DNA of 64,000 nucleotides. Source: Heterodera schachtii. Lineage: Eukaryota; Nematoda; Chromadorea; Rhabditida; Heteroderidae. The stretch spans positions 946,845-1,010,844 of the forward strand of contig SIJG01000025.1 of NCBI GenBank assembly GCA_023374025.1, read 5' to 3'. The first letter of the stretch is position 1, and each line of letters starts with the position of its first letter. The notes under the pieces were generated by a model, which was given only the letters and a program-made list of their open reading frames with translations, searched no databases and was not told where the DNA came from. The position numbers and the translations under genes are program-made. Shown here piece by piece: positions 49,225 through 62,058 of the stretch.

Positions 49225-51341
49225 TTAATTAAAAAATAATAATCGTGACTAAGCCATGGCCAACATTTTCACTCATAAACAAATATATTAAATAGATATA
49301 GTAATTTTTGTTTTTTAAACAATATTAAAATCTTCTTAATAAAGATACTTCGTTTGCATTTGCGAATCACCACATCCGCAAATTGGAAGTCTTCCTCCTG
49401 CTGACCGTTCTTTTTATTTTCGGTAAAACTCATTAAAACGAATTTAAACCGAAATACATTTTTTATGCAACATGTGCTTGGATGATTAAAGAAAAACTGA
49501 AGTTTAAACCCGAATAATCAATTAACAAAAAAAAAAAATTAAATAATTCATTTATATTTTATTTAATTATCTTTTGTTTTTTCATCATTTAAATGTTCCA
49601 TTTATAATTTTTTTTTAATTATGATCAGCTGCTTAATGATAAATATAAATTATACATCCCTCATCTGTTGACGATTTTGTTAAATCTAAATTGGAAGGGA
49701 GCGAAAATAATACTATGGAGGTTTTTTTTATAATCATACATTGAAAAAATTGTAGGGTTTAGAGGAATAGACTGTTGTGGGTGTGCTAATATTAATTTAT
49801 TTTAGAAGATAATAATTTTTTTTTTCAAATAATAGGAAATAATTGAGAATGTAAAAGTAGGAATTCAACAAAGGTGAAAAGTGTCGAAGAATTGGAGCGG
49901 AGAAATTCGTAGTCTAAATGTTGTGTCGAATGCGCTGCAAGTCGAAAACTCGGAGAATTTATCGATGCGAATGGAGACGACAGAGAATAGGATTTTAATG
50001 GGGGATCAGGCTCAAAATGTTCACCAAAGTTGGAGGAAAAATTGGTTTTCAAATTTAATTAATATATACTTTAGAAGTAATTTGATGCCATATGGCTTAG
50101 TAGTTAGTTTCTTGGATTCTATGCATTTATTCTCAGGTTCAATCCTTCATTATGGCGAACTCTTTTAAAGATTTTATTGAAAACTTTATTTTATCAATAC
50201 GAAGAAACTCCAAATATTTTAAATAAAAATAGCTTCTTATTTTAGTAGAATTTTATAAAAAAAATTCTTAATTTTTTTTACAATATCTCCATAAGATTTA
50301 GAATAATTTAACCATATATTTAGTGAAAATGTGAATATTTTATAGAAAACAAAATTAAAAACTAAGGAAATTCATTAGGGTAAGCGATAAATTCTGTCAT
50401 AACACATTTTTTGAAAAAACCTTAACCATTAAGTAAGATTATTTTAAAAAGTATCGGTAGCTCGTTATAACCAGTAAAATTTTAAAAAATAGAGAGCGAC
50501 GGACATATATAAAAATAAAAGCTTTTCATGCCAAATCTTTTGTTCGGCGAACTTGTGTTCGAAAAATTCTCAATCATGACAGATTTTATTACTCACCCTA
50601 ATTAAGCAGAAAAATAATATCGGTGTGTATTCAGTCTTACATAAGTTTTTTGTCCTTTTAAAGCATTCGTGGCACCTAAATGAAGTATTATTAGAAAAAA
50701 ATAAAAGTGTCGAGCTTAACCGGATTTAAGACCAGCATATCCTGTATTTTTCGATCCTTGTCCAGTAGCACTGGGATTATAATTTTTATTGTTTAATTTT
50801 TTTTTCTTAGAAATTAAAAAAAAATAATTTTTTTTTTTTTAATAATTAATGTTTAGACCACTGTAATTTAAAGAGTTTACTTTAATTATTTTCTGATACT
50901 GGTCAATCCCGGTCCTCGATTTTCCCAAATCACGATCCCCTTAAAACTCTTTATAAAAACTTACAAAGTACCACTCAAAAGCGCATACAAGAGGGTGAAT
51001 CCATGGCAAACGATTGCGGCAAAATGGGTGATGGAGAAACATCCCTTTTATTGCCTTAATGAATTCGAATTTTTTGTTTTTAAAAATATATTAAATAAAG
51101 AAAAAATCTAATCCAAGAAATAATTTTAAAAAAAGTTACTTTAATTAAATTTGTAAGTTTTTAATAATATATTAAATTTTATGAAAAAGAATTATTGTTA
51201 TCTTACTGAATGTGGTGCCCGAACAATCTAAAAATATTATATAAACTTTTATTAATGTTTTCAAGAAACTTCTATTCAAATAAAAAATCTAATGAATTTT
51301 ACTAAAAATAAATAAATTATTTCAAATTTCAGAATCTTTAC
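49225..51341. other. Spacer between convergent genes, with a tRNA-like sequence
   Basis: No gene is supported with confidence. At 50086-50157 a sequence with gccata...tatggc ends, an A-box-like tggcttagtagttag and a B-box-like aggttcaatcc resembles a tRNA, but the inner arms fit poorly. The two overlapping open frames at 49825-50168 show no splice or family support. Confidence 0.4.
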
Positions 51342-53802
51342 TTTATAATCTGCGTATCTTCTGTCCATTATCACAAGTTGGTAGTTTTTTCCACAACACT
51401 CATTCGCTTCCGTTCCTTCTGACCAAACGCAAGACAAATGCTTACCATCAAAATCATAAATGAAGTAAATTTTTTTCTGATGCTCTTTACATGACGATGA
51501 ACTTGCTAGATCGACAACCAACTTAGATAAAAAAAAATAACATAATTTTTTTCATTACTTAGGGTGGAACATAAGTTTTGATACCAAATTTTTCCACTGT
51601 TTAAAAATTCATAACTTTTTTTAATTCTTAATAAATTCATTTACTTTATTTTTTATTTCGTAGATTGTTATGTTCTCTATCATTTCAACTCTTTTTCTCC
51701 CATTTTGATTTCATTTAAACAAAATTATAACACAAAAACTAATTTTAGGCATTTTGAACCTTGGTCAGTTTGAGAATGCATATTTTATTGAAAATGCAAA
51801 CAAAAAGTCTAATGAAAAGTTATGAGAGAATATAGTTAGGACAATGTTTATGCAAAATTTGAGAATTTTTGTTAAATGGAAACTCAAAATTTCTCCAGCA
51901 GAAAATTTTGACACAAAAATCGGCTTTCTTGGGACTAATTAATTCATAAAAATTTTTTCTGAAAAGATAAAAATAAATCATTATAAAAGAGAACATATCA
52001 ATCTAGAAAATAAAAAATAGAGAAAGTGAGTCTCAGCGTTGAGAATTTTTTAATTCCAAAAAAACGAGTATCAAAACTTATGTTCCACCCTAAGTAGAAA
52101 AAAATAATTTTCATTATCAAAAAGTTTGTTTTAATATTTTAGAACCAACAAAATTGCGTGATCTTAATAATCAAGAATTAAAAATTTAGTTTCTTTTAGC
52201 AAATTAGTGTATTTTTGTTGAATTTTCTTAATGGTTCTTTAAAAACAACTTTTTGATGGTTTTTATTAGAGCCCGGAATTTTGAAATGGTCGGGACCGGG
52301 ATCGGGACCGGGACTTGGAAAATGAACCGGGACGGGATCCCGGGACCGGGACTCCCGTTTTTCCGGGACTCCCGGTCCCGGTGGTTTGTCCAAAAAAGCC
52401 GGGACCGGGACTCCCGTTTTTCCGGGACTCCCGGTCCCGGTCCCAGTTTTTGGGCCGGGACCGGGACTTTTTTCAAAATTTTTGAAATTTTGATTAAAAA
52501 TTCGGAAAAATTTTTATTTATATTTTAGCTTACAATTATATCAAGCCTATAAATCGGACCTTTTTTGATTTCAAAACAATTTTTTTGCGGCGGGCTTTTT
52601 TCAAGAAAATTTCGCGAAAAGGGGGTCAGGCGGTGCCGATAGGCGCCGCCGGGGAAAATTTGTATGATTTGTTAACAGATTTACACCAAAAAAAATACAA
52701 AGTTTTACGATTTTTTACTTAAATTTTAAGAGAATAAGGATTTTTATGGGCCGGCGTGAAAATTTTTATAGATTTTTACATTCATATTAAGTAATTTCCC
52801 TAAAAATTCTATGTTAGATCTAATTTTGGGTATTTTAGGTAGATTTTATGATTTTTTTAATTGTTTAAATCGTAAAAAATCCAAATTTCCATCTTCAAAA
52901 TTTTAAATAAAAGACATTTCGCCAAAAAATTATTAATTTTTTTCAAATTTGGGGCATTTTCGCTGGTGAATTTTAGTCCCGTTAGTCCCGGCCCAATGGC
53001 CGGGATCGGGACCGGGACTTGGAAAATCGACCGGGACGGGATCCCGGGACCGGGACTCCCGTTTTTCCGGGACTCCCGGTCCCGGTGGTTTGTCCAAAAA
53101 AGCCGAGACCGGGACCGGGAGTCCCGGCAAAATCCCGGCGGGATCCCGGTCCCGTCCGGGCTCTAGTTTTTATATTATCACATTGCACCAATATTTTTAC
53201 CTTCGGCCTTTTTTTAATTGTCACATCCTGAAAGTTATTAATGTTTTGATTATTTTTAACAGATTTATAGTCCGGTTTTTCTTCATTAGAATTTGAAAAC
53301 AGGTAGAAAGAAATTAATGGCTATCATACATTTGCGGACTGTTAAAGTTTATCATAGTAATATTCTGTTAAATATTGAAAAATAAAATGACTCAATACGA
53401 AAAATAATTCAAAATTTTGGTTGGATTTAAGAATTTTTGAGTAAACCCTAGTATAATATTCGAGTTTGAATCGGGGGTGCGAAACCAGCAAAAAATAAAA
53501 AAAAAATTCTCATAGTTTTTCATCACTGAGCGATCCAAAACTTAAATTTCTATACAAAATAAATAAGACGGAAATAATAATCATTAATAAAGGCGGTTTT
53601 TTAAATTATTTGCTAACCAAAGAAAAATTTCATTTAAAATTAGTTATGATTATTGTCTTACCGTTTTACAACACTCACAAGTGGTGGTGCTGTCACAGCA
53701 CATCCCATTGATGATTTGGTCAAAGTGCAAAGGTTCACAAAAGCAATACCATTGTTTGTTTTTGCATTCCTTTTTCTTGCCCAATTCATCAATCATTTTG
53801 TT
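51342..53802 (-). CDS. Secreted-type Cys-rich protein exons (CECC / CCxxNY pair), partial model
   Basis: Two exons with matching phase 0 ends: 53662-53802 (MIDELGKKKECKNKQWYCFC..., then INGMCCDSTTTCECCKT) and 51342-51521 (MVVDLASSSSCKEHQ..., then SCVWSEGTEANECCGKNYQL). The ~2.1-kb intron between them is mostly a MITE. The pair is a diverged copy of exons at 56823-56960 and 55866-56104: C-x-C, a short span, (I/M)CCD...C-x-CC-x-T, then later C-x-W-(K/S)-E-G...CC-x-x-N-Y-x-L. A possible upstream exon lies at 54676-54709. No signal-peptide exon was identified with confidence, and downstream exons were not found. Function unknown. Confidence 0.5.
52269..53163. mobile_element. TA-flanked element (895 bp) of gggaccggga words
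   Basis: Ends gagcccgg and ccgggctc are inverted and each is flanked by TA (52267-52268, 53164-53165). Just inside each end lies a near-identical ~150-bp block of gggaccgggactcccg words (52290-52470 and 52990-53155) containing tggtttgtccaaaaaagcc. The middle includes the hairpin ggcggtgccgataggcgccgcc. It is inserted in the intron of the Cys-rich gene. Confidence 0.75.
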
Positions 53803-55675
53803 CTATAATGAACATAAGATTAAACAAATACTTAATTCTCCTTTCCTACCGTATATTGTTTTTCCCAAGTCATGCGCCTATTCTCCATTTGGCTCAGCTA
53901 TTAACGGAAAATAATTTATTCTTTTTGTATACCTATTTTATTACAAAAACGAGGTCAAACGAAAAATTTCCCTATGAAAATAAAAAGTCAAATAAATAAA
54001 GAAACCGAAGAAACGAAAAAAAAAAAATCAAAAATTGGTTAATTTGTAATACCCCAGGAATTCTTAGATGTCGTCGGTTTGGCATGAAAGATTGAATGGC
54101 ATCATTTTTATTAATTTTTTTGCGGGTGGTAAATAAAATTAATTCCCATTAAATTAACAATTCTAATTTCTATGCCTACAAAAATATGGGTGTGGGCAAG
54201 ACTGGTAATTACAACATTAGGTATTTTCGACACGAATTAATTTCGATACTACATTTTCGTCACAGAGAAATTTCGACCCAAAATTATTATGAAAACTGTC
54301 GCTGTTATATTTCTATATTGTCGAATTTATCAATCGAAATGATAGTATCGAAAATGTAGTAAAAAAATGCAAATTTTCAAAATAGTCCAGTGTCGAATTT
54401 TTTTCGAAAATGTAGAGTCGAAAATACTCACCAATGGCCTATAAATTAAAAATTTGAGTTTGAATATTTATAAAAACGATTATTAAATAGTAATAAAACC
54501 CAAAAAACCAATGTTTCACCCATTCTCAATTTTTTTCATTAATACTTTCTGTATTGATAATTTTTAATCAATCGTATGAAAAATTCGGTACTTGTGGGTT
54601 TTTAACATAAAAAAGTAATGAAGTGTAACTTTTTAAAATAAATATTAACAAATGAATGAATAATAAGGTAATTACCGATTTTGATGTAGTCTCTGAGATA
54701 GAGTGCATGACCTAAACAAAAGAAGTAGTTTGAAAATAAACATGATATTTACTAGTGATGTTCGAGACAGAAAATTTCGCGAGACTCGAGACCGAGACCG
54801 AGACTTGACCCCGAGACCGAGACTCGACCCCGAGACCCGAGACCGAAAACCCCGAGACCAAGATCCAAAAAACCCGAGACTCGAGACTTTTTTCAAAAAA
54901 AATTTTCCTATTCGCTTAAAAATCGTTAAAAAAATTTTTTTGACTCTATTCTTAACTAATTTTTGGTTTTTTTTTATTTCGATTCAATTTAGTACAATAT
55001 TTATCATTTCAAAAACGCACAAAACAAAAAAATCGTTAGTTTTTTTCGCAGTTTTTGAGTCAATTTTAAAAAATAAAGGGTATTTTGGAGCTCCGGCGGT
55101 GCCGATAGGTGCCGCCGTTGAAAATTTTTTAAATTTGGATGCAATTTTTTAACAGAGTTTGTCCAAAAAATGTCCAATTTTTTGCGATTTTGAGCCATTT
55201 TTTTTTATAAAAACCAGGGATTTTGGGTGCCGGCGGTGCCGATAGGCGCCGCCGGGGAAAATTTTTTAAAATTTGAATGAAATTAGTGAACAAATTTTGT
55301 ACAAAAATGACTATATTTTATGATTTTAATTTGGTTAGATTCACTTAAAAAGCAATAATTTTGAAAATTAGAAGAAAAAATAACTACTTGGAGAGGTACT
55401 GATCCAACGCTAAAATGAAGACAATAACCAAGAATACAGCCCACTGAACCACGCAGACTACAAAGGTGATGAAGCAAAAATATACCAAAAGAATATTTAT
55501 TTCTAACTTACAAAAAGCCAATCATTAGGGGTGTAAAAAAGTCTCGGTCTCGAGTCTCGAAAGTCTCAAAGACCGAGACCGAGACTGAAAACCCGAGACT
55601 CGAGACCGATACCAAAAAACAGAGACTTTTCTCGAGTCGAGACCGAGACTCTCGAACATCACTAATATTTACTAC
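53803..55675. other. Repeat-rich spacer or intron
   Basis: Contains gagacc-word elements (54753-54895, 55527-55668) and two ~140-bp units each carrying the hairpin cggcggtgccgataggcgccgccgg-like core (55090 and 55228). A minus-strand hydrophobic read at ~55380-55475 (FCFITFVVCVVQWAVFLVIV) could be a leader or membrane exon but has no ATG in frame. Confidence 0.4.
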
Positions 55676-56960
55676 CCAATAAGGACCGGCAGCACATTCT
55701 TCCCTCGAGCAACGGCTAAACTAAAGAATTTAAAAAAATGTATTTGTAAAATCTATTTTTAAAAATATCATTTTCAATTAATAAGTATCAGACTGCCTTT
55801 TTGCAAAAGACATTTTTTTATTTTTGAATCAATTTTTAAAAATTTGAGATCCTTACGGCCAGTACCTTATTATGCCGAATCAAGTGATAGTTTTCAGCAC
55901 AACACCCGGATTCCGGCTCCCCTTCCTTCCAATGGCATTTAAAGTCGTTTAGCCAATTATTCCAATGCTTGAAGTGCTCATCAATCTCATATTGTGAGAA
56001 ACTCGAAATATCTTTTTCGATTGCACTTTTTTCGTAATGGTATGATGACAAGATTTGTAAGTAGCATGCAGTCTTCCTGCTTTCATCCACACAAATTTTA
56101 CGTGCTAAACAAGAGTTTAGAATTTCAGTAGAAATTCATCATTTTCTCACTTAATATAATATATAAGAATTGTAAAAAATTTCAATATTCAATTCTTAGG
56201 GGGTATATTTTCGTTTTTTTTCATTGTTAACAAATTTTGGGCAAAACGCCAGAATAGGTGAAAATTATTTTTTTGAAAATTTTTAGAAATAAAAACCTAG
56301 AAAATAGGTGCTAATAACCCGAAAAGTAGCTTAACAACCATCCGCCCAAAAAAAAATTTGGTTTCGTGCATTTCAGAACATAGGGAGCTCAGAAAAAATA
56401 GGTAAAACCAAAATGGAGCTCTACTAAAATTACCTTGGTCATAGGTACCCCCGGAGGAGTGGAGAGAGCACGAGCCTTTGGCTTCTCCGCGGTCTTTTGT
56501 GTCAGTCATTATCTTTTTGTGACAAAAAGTAAATAAATTAACAAAATTAAATCAATTATGTACGTTTGGAAGAGGTGGACGCTCTGTGCTCCGAAGCTAA
56601 AATGAATATTATGTATGTAAATGTTACATATAGAGGGTTTTATTCAATCTCTAAAAAAATAGTTCAACAAAAAAAAAGTAATAAAAATGACTAAAAAAGA
56701 CAAAAGACTTCCAAGTTCATTGGTGTAAATATTATTAGAAAGTTTGTTCAACTTTTGAATATAACCTTTTGACTGAAAAATCAATTTCGTCAAAATTTGT
56801 GGAAAAAAAAAATTAAAATTACGGTTGAACAACAAGCACACTCGTCAGAGTCGTCGCAGCATATCCCAAGTGTTATTTGTTCGGTTAGCTTTCCGCAAAC
56901 ACAGGCAGTCGAACAACGTGGGTGTTCATAGGGTCCATGGAAGAAAATGGAATAGGTTAC
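55676..56960 (-). CDS. Secreted-type Cys-rich protein exons (CACC / CCxxNY), partial model
   Basis: Four exons with compatible phases: ~56960-56823 (HPRCSTACVCGKLTEQ..., LGICCDDSDECACCST), 56434-56512 (MTDTKDRGEAKGSCSLHSS), 55866-56104 (RKICVDESRKTACYLQ..., FKCHWKEGEPESGCCAENYH) and 55676-55720 (FSRCSREECAAGPYW). The first and third correspond to the exons at 53.7 and 51.4 kb, so this is a tandem duplicate. The first exon's 5' end is unclear: the frame stays open upstream to ~56965 with no ATG or clear acceptor. The 3' end was not found. The protein is probably extracellular given its paired Cys; no known family is assigned. Confidence 0.5.
56190..56395. repeat. Dispersed repeat, copy 2
   Basis: Same order of words as 30848-31060 (attcttagggggtatattt, aacaaattttggg, tgaaaatttttaga, ctagaaaatag, gtgctaataac, gtttcgtgcatttcag, agggagctcag). 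Lies in an intron of the Cys-rich exon group. Confidence 0.6.
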
Positions 56961-56990
56961 AAAACAAGATATTTATTCCACTAAACTTCA

Positions 56991-57062
56991 ATTGATGTGA
57001 CAATAAAGAGATTAATTGATGTGACAATAAAGAGATTAATTGATGTGACAATAAAGAGATTG
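56991..57062. repeat. 24-bp tandem repeat, three units
   Basis: The unit attgatgtgacaataaagagatta is repeated exactly, with starts at 56991, 57015 and 57039. Confidence 0.9.
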
Positions 57063-57820
57063 TGCCTGATAATTTGATAGTCAGTAAAATTTGAAAAAAT
57101 CATTAATTATTCAAACTATATAATTAGTGCTACTAATAAACTAGAAGACTATTTTAATTTTCATTCTGTTCACACTTTAAGGGCTTGAAAAAATTCAAAT
57201 TAGAATCCGATTTTTGACATAGGCGCAAATGTCGGGCCGCAAATGTATGGAGCTCAAATATCAGTGCTCCAATCCTATTTTTACAAAACAATTTATTGAA
57301 ACTTTTATAAATAGAGACCGGTGGTTTTTTATGCACTTAATTTTATAAACATGTCCTAAAATAGGCATAAAAAGTGAAAAAAGGCATAAAAATCTACAAA
57401 AACGACAAAAAAGTTACAAAATTACAAAATCCCAAAAGACACAAAAATTTAAAGCTAGAATCTTCAAACAAAGTTAAAACAATGATTAATTTTGATTACA
57501 ACTGGAAGAAAGATTTTTCCAAAGTTATCAAAAAACAAAAAAATTAATTTTTATCATAAATTTTGAAGGTTTTAGACAGTGGTGACTTAAAAAACCAAAA
57601 TTGATTAAGGGGATCACTTTTTGTTTAACTTTTTAGAAAAAAAATTTTTTTTTGTGATAAAAAAAATCTTTTTTAATTTATAGGTTCATTTTAGAAATTG
57701 AAAGTGTTCATTAGATCAAATTTATAAAACTGAGGAATGTTATCTTAAAATACCAAAAAATAATAAAGAATAAGTCTAATTCATAATTGCTAAAGAAATA
57801 AAAATACAGGGGGTAGGTAG

Positions 57821-58424
57821 CAGGGATGGCATTCCGAGGCCCCAAAAATTTTCGGAAATCGGAATTCCGAGGCCCAAAATTTTTTCGGAAGTCGGAAATC
57901 GGAATTCCGACCCCAAAAAAGACGGAATTCGGAAATTTTTCAAAAATATAAAATATGATTTATATTCAAATATTTTAATAGGCTAAATTTTAAATTCTTA
58001 ACAAAGTAAAAGGTGATTCGAAAATTTTTTGATTTATTTAAATAGATATTTGCTTTAAAATTAATCAATGATTTTCATCAAAATTTTTTACCTTTTTTGC
58101 GGCGCGTTTTTTTCAAAATTTTAGAAAACATGGCGGGGGAGGTCCGGCGGTGCCGATAGGCGCCGCCGGGGAAAATTTTATAGATTAAATGCAAATTGTT
58201 AAGAAATTTGGTCCAAAAAAATAGCCAAATTTAGCGATTTGAAGGCAAAATTTCTCAAGAAAAATAAGATTTTTAGGGTCCGGCGGTGCCGATAGGCGCC
58301 GCCGGGAAATTTTTCAAAATTTCAGTGCAATTTATTAACATAAATTGTAAAAAAATTGTTAATTTTTTGAAAGATTCAAAAAAAAATTTCCGAAAATTGA
58401 AGTCGGAATTCCGTGCCATCCCTG
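57821..58424. mobile_element. hAT-type non-autonomous element (604 bp) with 8-bp target duplication
   Basis: Ends cagggatggca and tgccatccctg are perfect 11-bp inverted repeats of the CAGGG type found in hAT elements. The flanks gtaggtag (57813-57820) and gtagatag (58425-58432) form an 8-bp target-site duplication with one mismatch. Inside each end are cggaattccga words. The middle holds two units with the hairpin ggcggtgccgataggcgccgcc (58145 and 58282). Confidence 0.85.
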
Positions 58425-59037
58425 GTAGATAGCCTTTTAAATAAAAATATAAAATTTAATCTTTATTAAAAAATTGCAAAAAATCTTCTCGTAAAATAAT
58501 ACAAAATTCTAGTTAAGGGCAAAATCATGGAAAAGCCCGTAAGCATTAATAATAATTACGGGGCCAAACCACGTTATTTCCGTAAAGTTAAAATTATATC
58601 GTTAAAATCCCAGATATATAAAAACATATAAATTTGGATTTTTTAATCCTTTTTTTCTAAATTAAAAAATTTTGAAATTTATGAATGGAGTTGCAAGAAA
58701 GATTGAGTATATAAACATCATATTAAATCTTACTAGTTTGGCTTTTTGGTAGACAGTTTTCAGTTTCGGCATCTTAATAAAAAAAACAAAAGTTAATTCA
58801 TGGTTATAAACAGCAGATTTTCGTTTGCACAAATGTATTAATATAGTTGTTATTTTGAAATTTTTTTTTACAATAAATGACTATGCTTACATACATGCAT
58901 AGGATTGAACAAAAATATTAAATTTATGTCTAAAAATTGAATTTTACAATCACACTGAAATTTTCTATGCGATCTAAAAAATTAATATTTAAATTTAGGT
59001 TAATTTAAAAAAACATTTATTGCTAAATTGCGCATAC

Positions 59038-59205
59038 CATTTCACAACATTTGAAAAGGTAGTCGTTGCCAGGACAGCAACGATCTTCATCTTTAAAAAG
59101 CTTCTCGCCTTCAAACTTAGCATTTATTTCGCTTCCCGCATGTTCAAAACTGTAAAAGATTTCTTCGTGTTCCCGTTTATCAGTAGCTGGGGCTGGGTTA
59201 AAAAT
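59038..59205 (-). CDS. Cys-rich secreted-type exon
   Basis: Exon between acceptor ttacag (59206) and donor gtatgc (59037), phase 0 on both sides, 56 codons: IFNPAPATDKREHEEIFYSF..., then FKDEDRCCPGNDYLFKCCEM. The CC-x-G-N-(D)Y-L core matches CCAENYHL (55.9 kb) and CCGKNYQL (51.4 kb). Neighbouring exons are uncertain: a candidate 5' exon at 59577-59661 (WELRMSQDCKERAQLF, CKDSCGWATC, slightly ShK-like) ends in phase 1 and does not join it directly; a candidate 3' exon lies near 58743-58790. Confidence 0.45.
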
Positions 59206-59661
59206 CTGTAAGCAAATAATGGTCAAAATTATGTATTATGCTCCTGTTTTTTCTTTTCATTAATTTTCAAAATAAATAATAGCACATTTATTTAACATTG
59301 TGGCTGTCAAACATGTTTTGAAAGAAATAGAGTAGTAATTTTTTCCACTAATTTTCCTTAAAGCTTTCCAAATAAAGCAATTATAATACAAAAATAGAAT
59401 TCATCCCCCGATCCAATCCGGGGAATTGTAAATGTCGTCTGTTGCACTCCAAATTAAATGAATTTCTCCAGCTTTTCATGACAAATTTTGTCAGGTAATT
59501 TCTCCCCGAACCCCGACTTTTCTCTCCCCGAGGAACTGGTCTTAACCAAACACTTAAAAATTCGAAATTCATACACATGTTGCCCAGCCACAGCTATCCT
59601 TGCAAAAAAGTTGGGCTCGCTCTTTGCAATCTTGACTCATGCGCAATTCCCACGGACGTGG

Positions 59662-60960
59662 CTAAGAGAGACAAAATTGAAATTGTTAGCACTCAGACTT
59701 CTTTTGGATTTGCTAGGTCACAGGATAATCCCGCTTAATTTTATCAAATATTTGCTAATTTTGTTTAATATGATTGCAATAAAAAATACTCGTATGTGAA
59801 GTTCACCAGCGAATATTTTGACCAGAAAAAAGTCAAAAATAAGAAGATGGAATAAACCAAACATCTAAAAAAAACTTTCTTTTAATGAAATTAGATGACA
59901 TTTTCAGAAAATTGTCATATTAAATCGTTAATTAGCTAACAATTTTTACAAAGTTCGAAATTTTAGATCTGAATTCAAATAATGTTATTTGTGTAACAAA
60001 AAGAGCTTTTTATAGGCACCGCATAAAATTATTTGCTCAAATAAATCGCTGCTTTTAATCGGCGAATAAATTCTATACCAAACAGAACTTTATTATTCAA
60101 ACACGGCAAAAATTTATTTGGTCATTTGGACGACTGAAAATGAAAAAAGCCTTAATAGAATTAATCTTTACCATCGCTAAAAATTTTTGTTTGCCGAATA
60201 ACTGAAAAAGCATAGATGGAATAATTTTATTCTTTTTTAAATTACATATTAAAATATTATTTTTATATAATAAAGTAACCTTAATTTAATATATATTTTT
60301 TAAATTAATTATAATTGTATTTAATCAAAGATGAGAAAAATTATTAAAATTGAAAAAGAATAAAAAATACACAAAAAATAATTCTTTAAAAAATATCAAA
60401 AAAAAATTATTAAATATAATCTTTTCTTATTGAAGAACATTTTAAAAGGCGTTACAAATGATCCACACTGAAGTAATTCAGATGTTATTAAATTTATTCG
60501 GTTTTATTCTTTACAATAATGTATTACATTTTGATTAAATAGATAGATGACAATTACATAAAAGACAAAATAATAAGAGAAGAAAATTTTTAAATGGAAA
60601 AAAAACGAAATTAAAAATACAAATAAAAATAATTCTTTAAACATTATCAAAAATAAAAAAAAATTATTAAATATAAGCATTTCCGATTGAACGACATTTT
60701 AAAAGGCGTTGCTTTGATTTGACTATTTGTATGATGCAATGTTAATTAATTGTATTTGTTCATCTGTTAATTAAATTTATTAAAAGAAATATTAATATTT
60801 GGAAAAGTGACAAATTTAATTGTATTTTTATGCTTTTTAGAAAGCAAAGATGGAATTTTGATTCAAAAATTATTATTTTTTGGATAAAAATTTGTCAAAA
60901 ATTGTTTTAGATTTAATTTTTGTAAATTTTTCTTAAATTTATTTTGTTTTTAGACCCCGT
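59662..60960. other. AT-rich spacer
   Basis: About 1.3 kb, strongly AT-rich. A ~100-bp diverged duplication is visible (60415-60445 and 60660-60715, sharing aaattattaaatataa...cattttaaaaggcgtt). No gene seen. Confidence 0.5.
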
Positions 60961-62058
60961 TTCATTGGCGTACCCAAGCTCAGAATTTCTCTCCTTACAG
61001 AATTTGTCGATGTTTGAAATGTTAAAAGTGCAGCCCCACTCTCTGACGAATTTTGTCGGCTGTTCAACTGTGGGATAATTCAAATTATTATTAAAAAAAT
61101 TTAAAAAAATTTAAATATATTTTTCGTTTTTTAGATTTTCAAATTATAGTCAATAAACATAAGAAAATTTTTCTTTAAAAAACAATAATATTAAACAACA
61201 AATGTACTATTTATTGATTTTAATATCAATTATACATGAAAATTATACAGCCCACCAAAGCTTTTAGAAATACTTCAACTTTTGAAAAATTTTTAAAGAA
61301 CATAATCAAAAAAATATGAAAAACATAACATAATATCATGTTCATTTATTGCGATTTTTTATTCCAATAAAATTGCACATGGACATTTTTATAACTGAAT
61401 TATTCCATTTAACATGCCTATTCTGTCACAATGTACGTACGGCAAGTGAATTTTTTAGGGGTTTTTAAATTATAAATTATGATGAATTTATCAGATTAGT
61501 GCATCTTTTTTAAGCAAACAATCTCTCAGTTCATTGTTCGTTCAATTTTTTTTTCTTCCTCTATTACAGAAGGCATTCAAATAGGAGCCGACAAAATGGC
61601 GGCATGCAAAACGGAAAGAACAACTGAAAATTAGTAAAAAAAAAAAAAAAATTAGAGTAAAATTCAAATTACCGCCGAGCGGAATAACCATCCAGAAAAA
61701 AATAGACGTGTGGTGCACACATACGATGTTTCCTATATTTTTTTAAAATATTTAATTTAGGAACAGGGCTTAATATGTATATTCAAGTCTATTTTGTTAG
61801 AATAATAAAATTGAATAAAACAAATGAATTTATTACATTTTTGAAATTTTATTACAAACATATTTATTCTTTTTTATGAAATTGTTTATATAATATTTTT
61901 TAGGCATTACTATTAATCTCGTCATAACTTTTTTGGTCTTGCACAATTTCACAAAATTCATACAGTGGAACCTTCAAAATGCCCAAATTTGATGTTGAAC
62001 GTATCATTTTTGTGTAACATTGTAATTGCATTGGACCCGAAAAACAATCGAATTCAAA
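60961..62058 (-). CDS. Cys-rich domain exons, incomplete
   Basis: One good exon, 60961-61067, after acceptor cccacag: EQPTKFVREWGCTFNISNID, then KFCKERNSELGYANETGSK. Its EWGC start matches the second exon of domains at 49.0 kb (VIEWGCQNYSS) and 62.6 kb (TEWGCVGDP). A weaker upstream candidate, about 61905-62058, reads FDCFSGPMQLQCYTKMIRS and FCEIVQDQKSYDEI, like first-exon starts of this family. Whether they join each other or continue the gene at 62293-63787 cannot be decided here. Confidence 0.4.
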
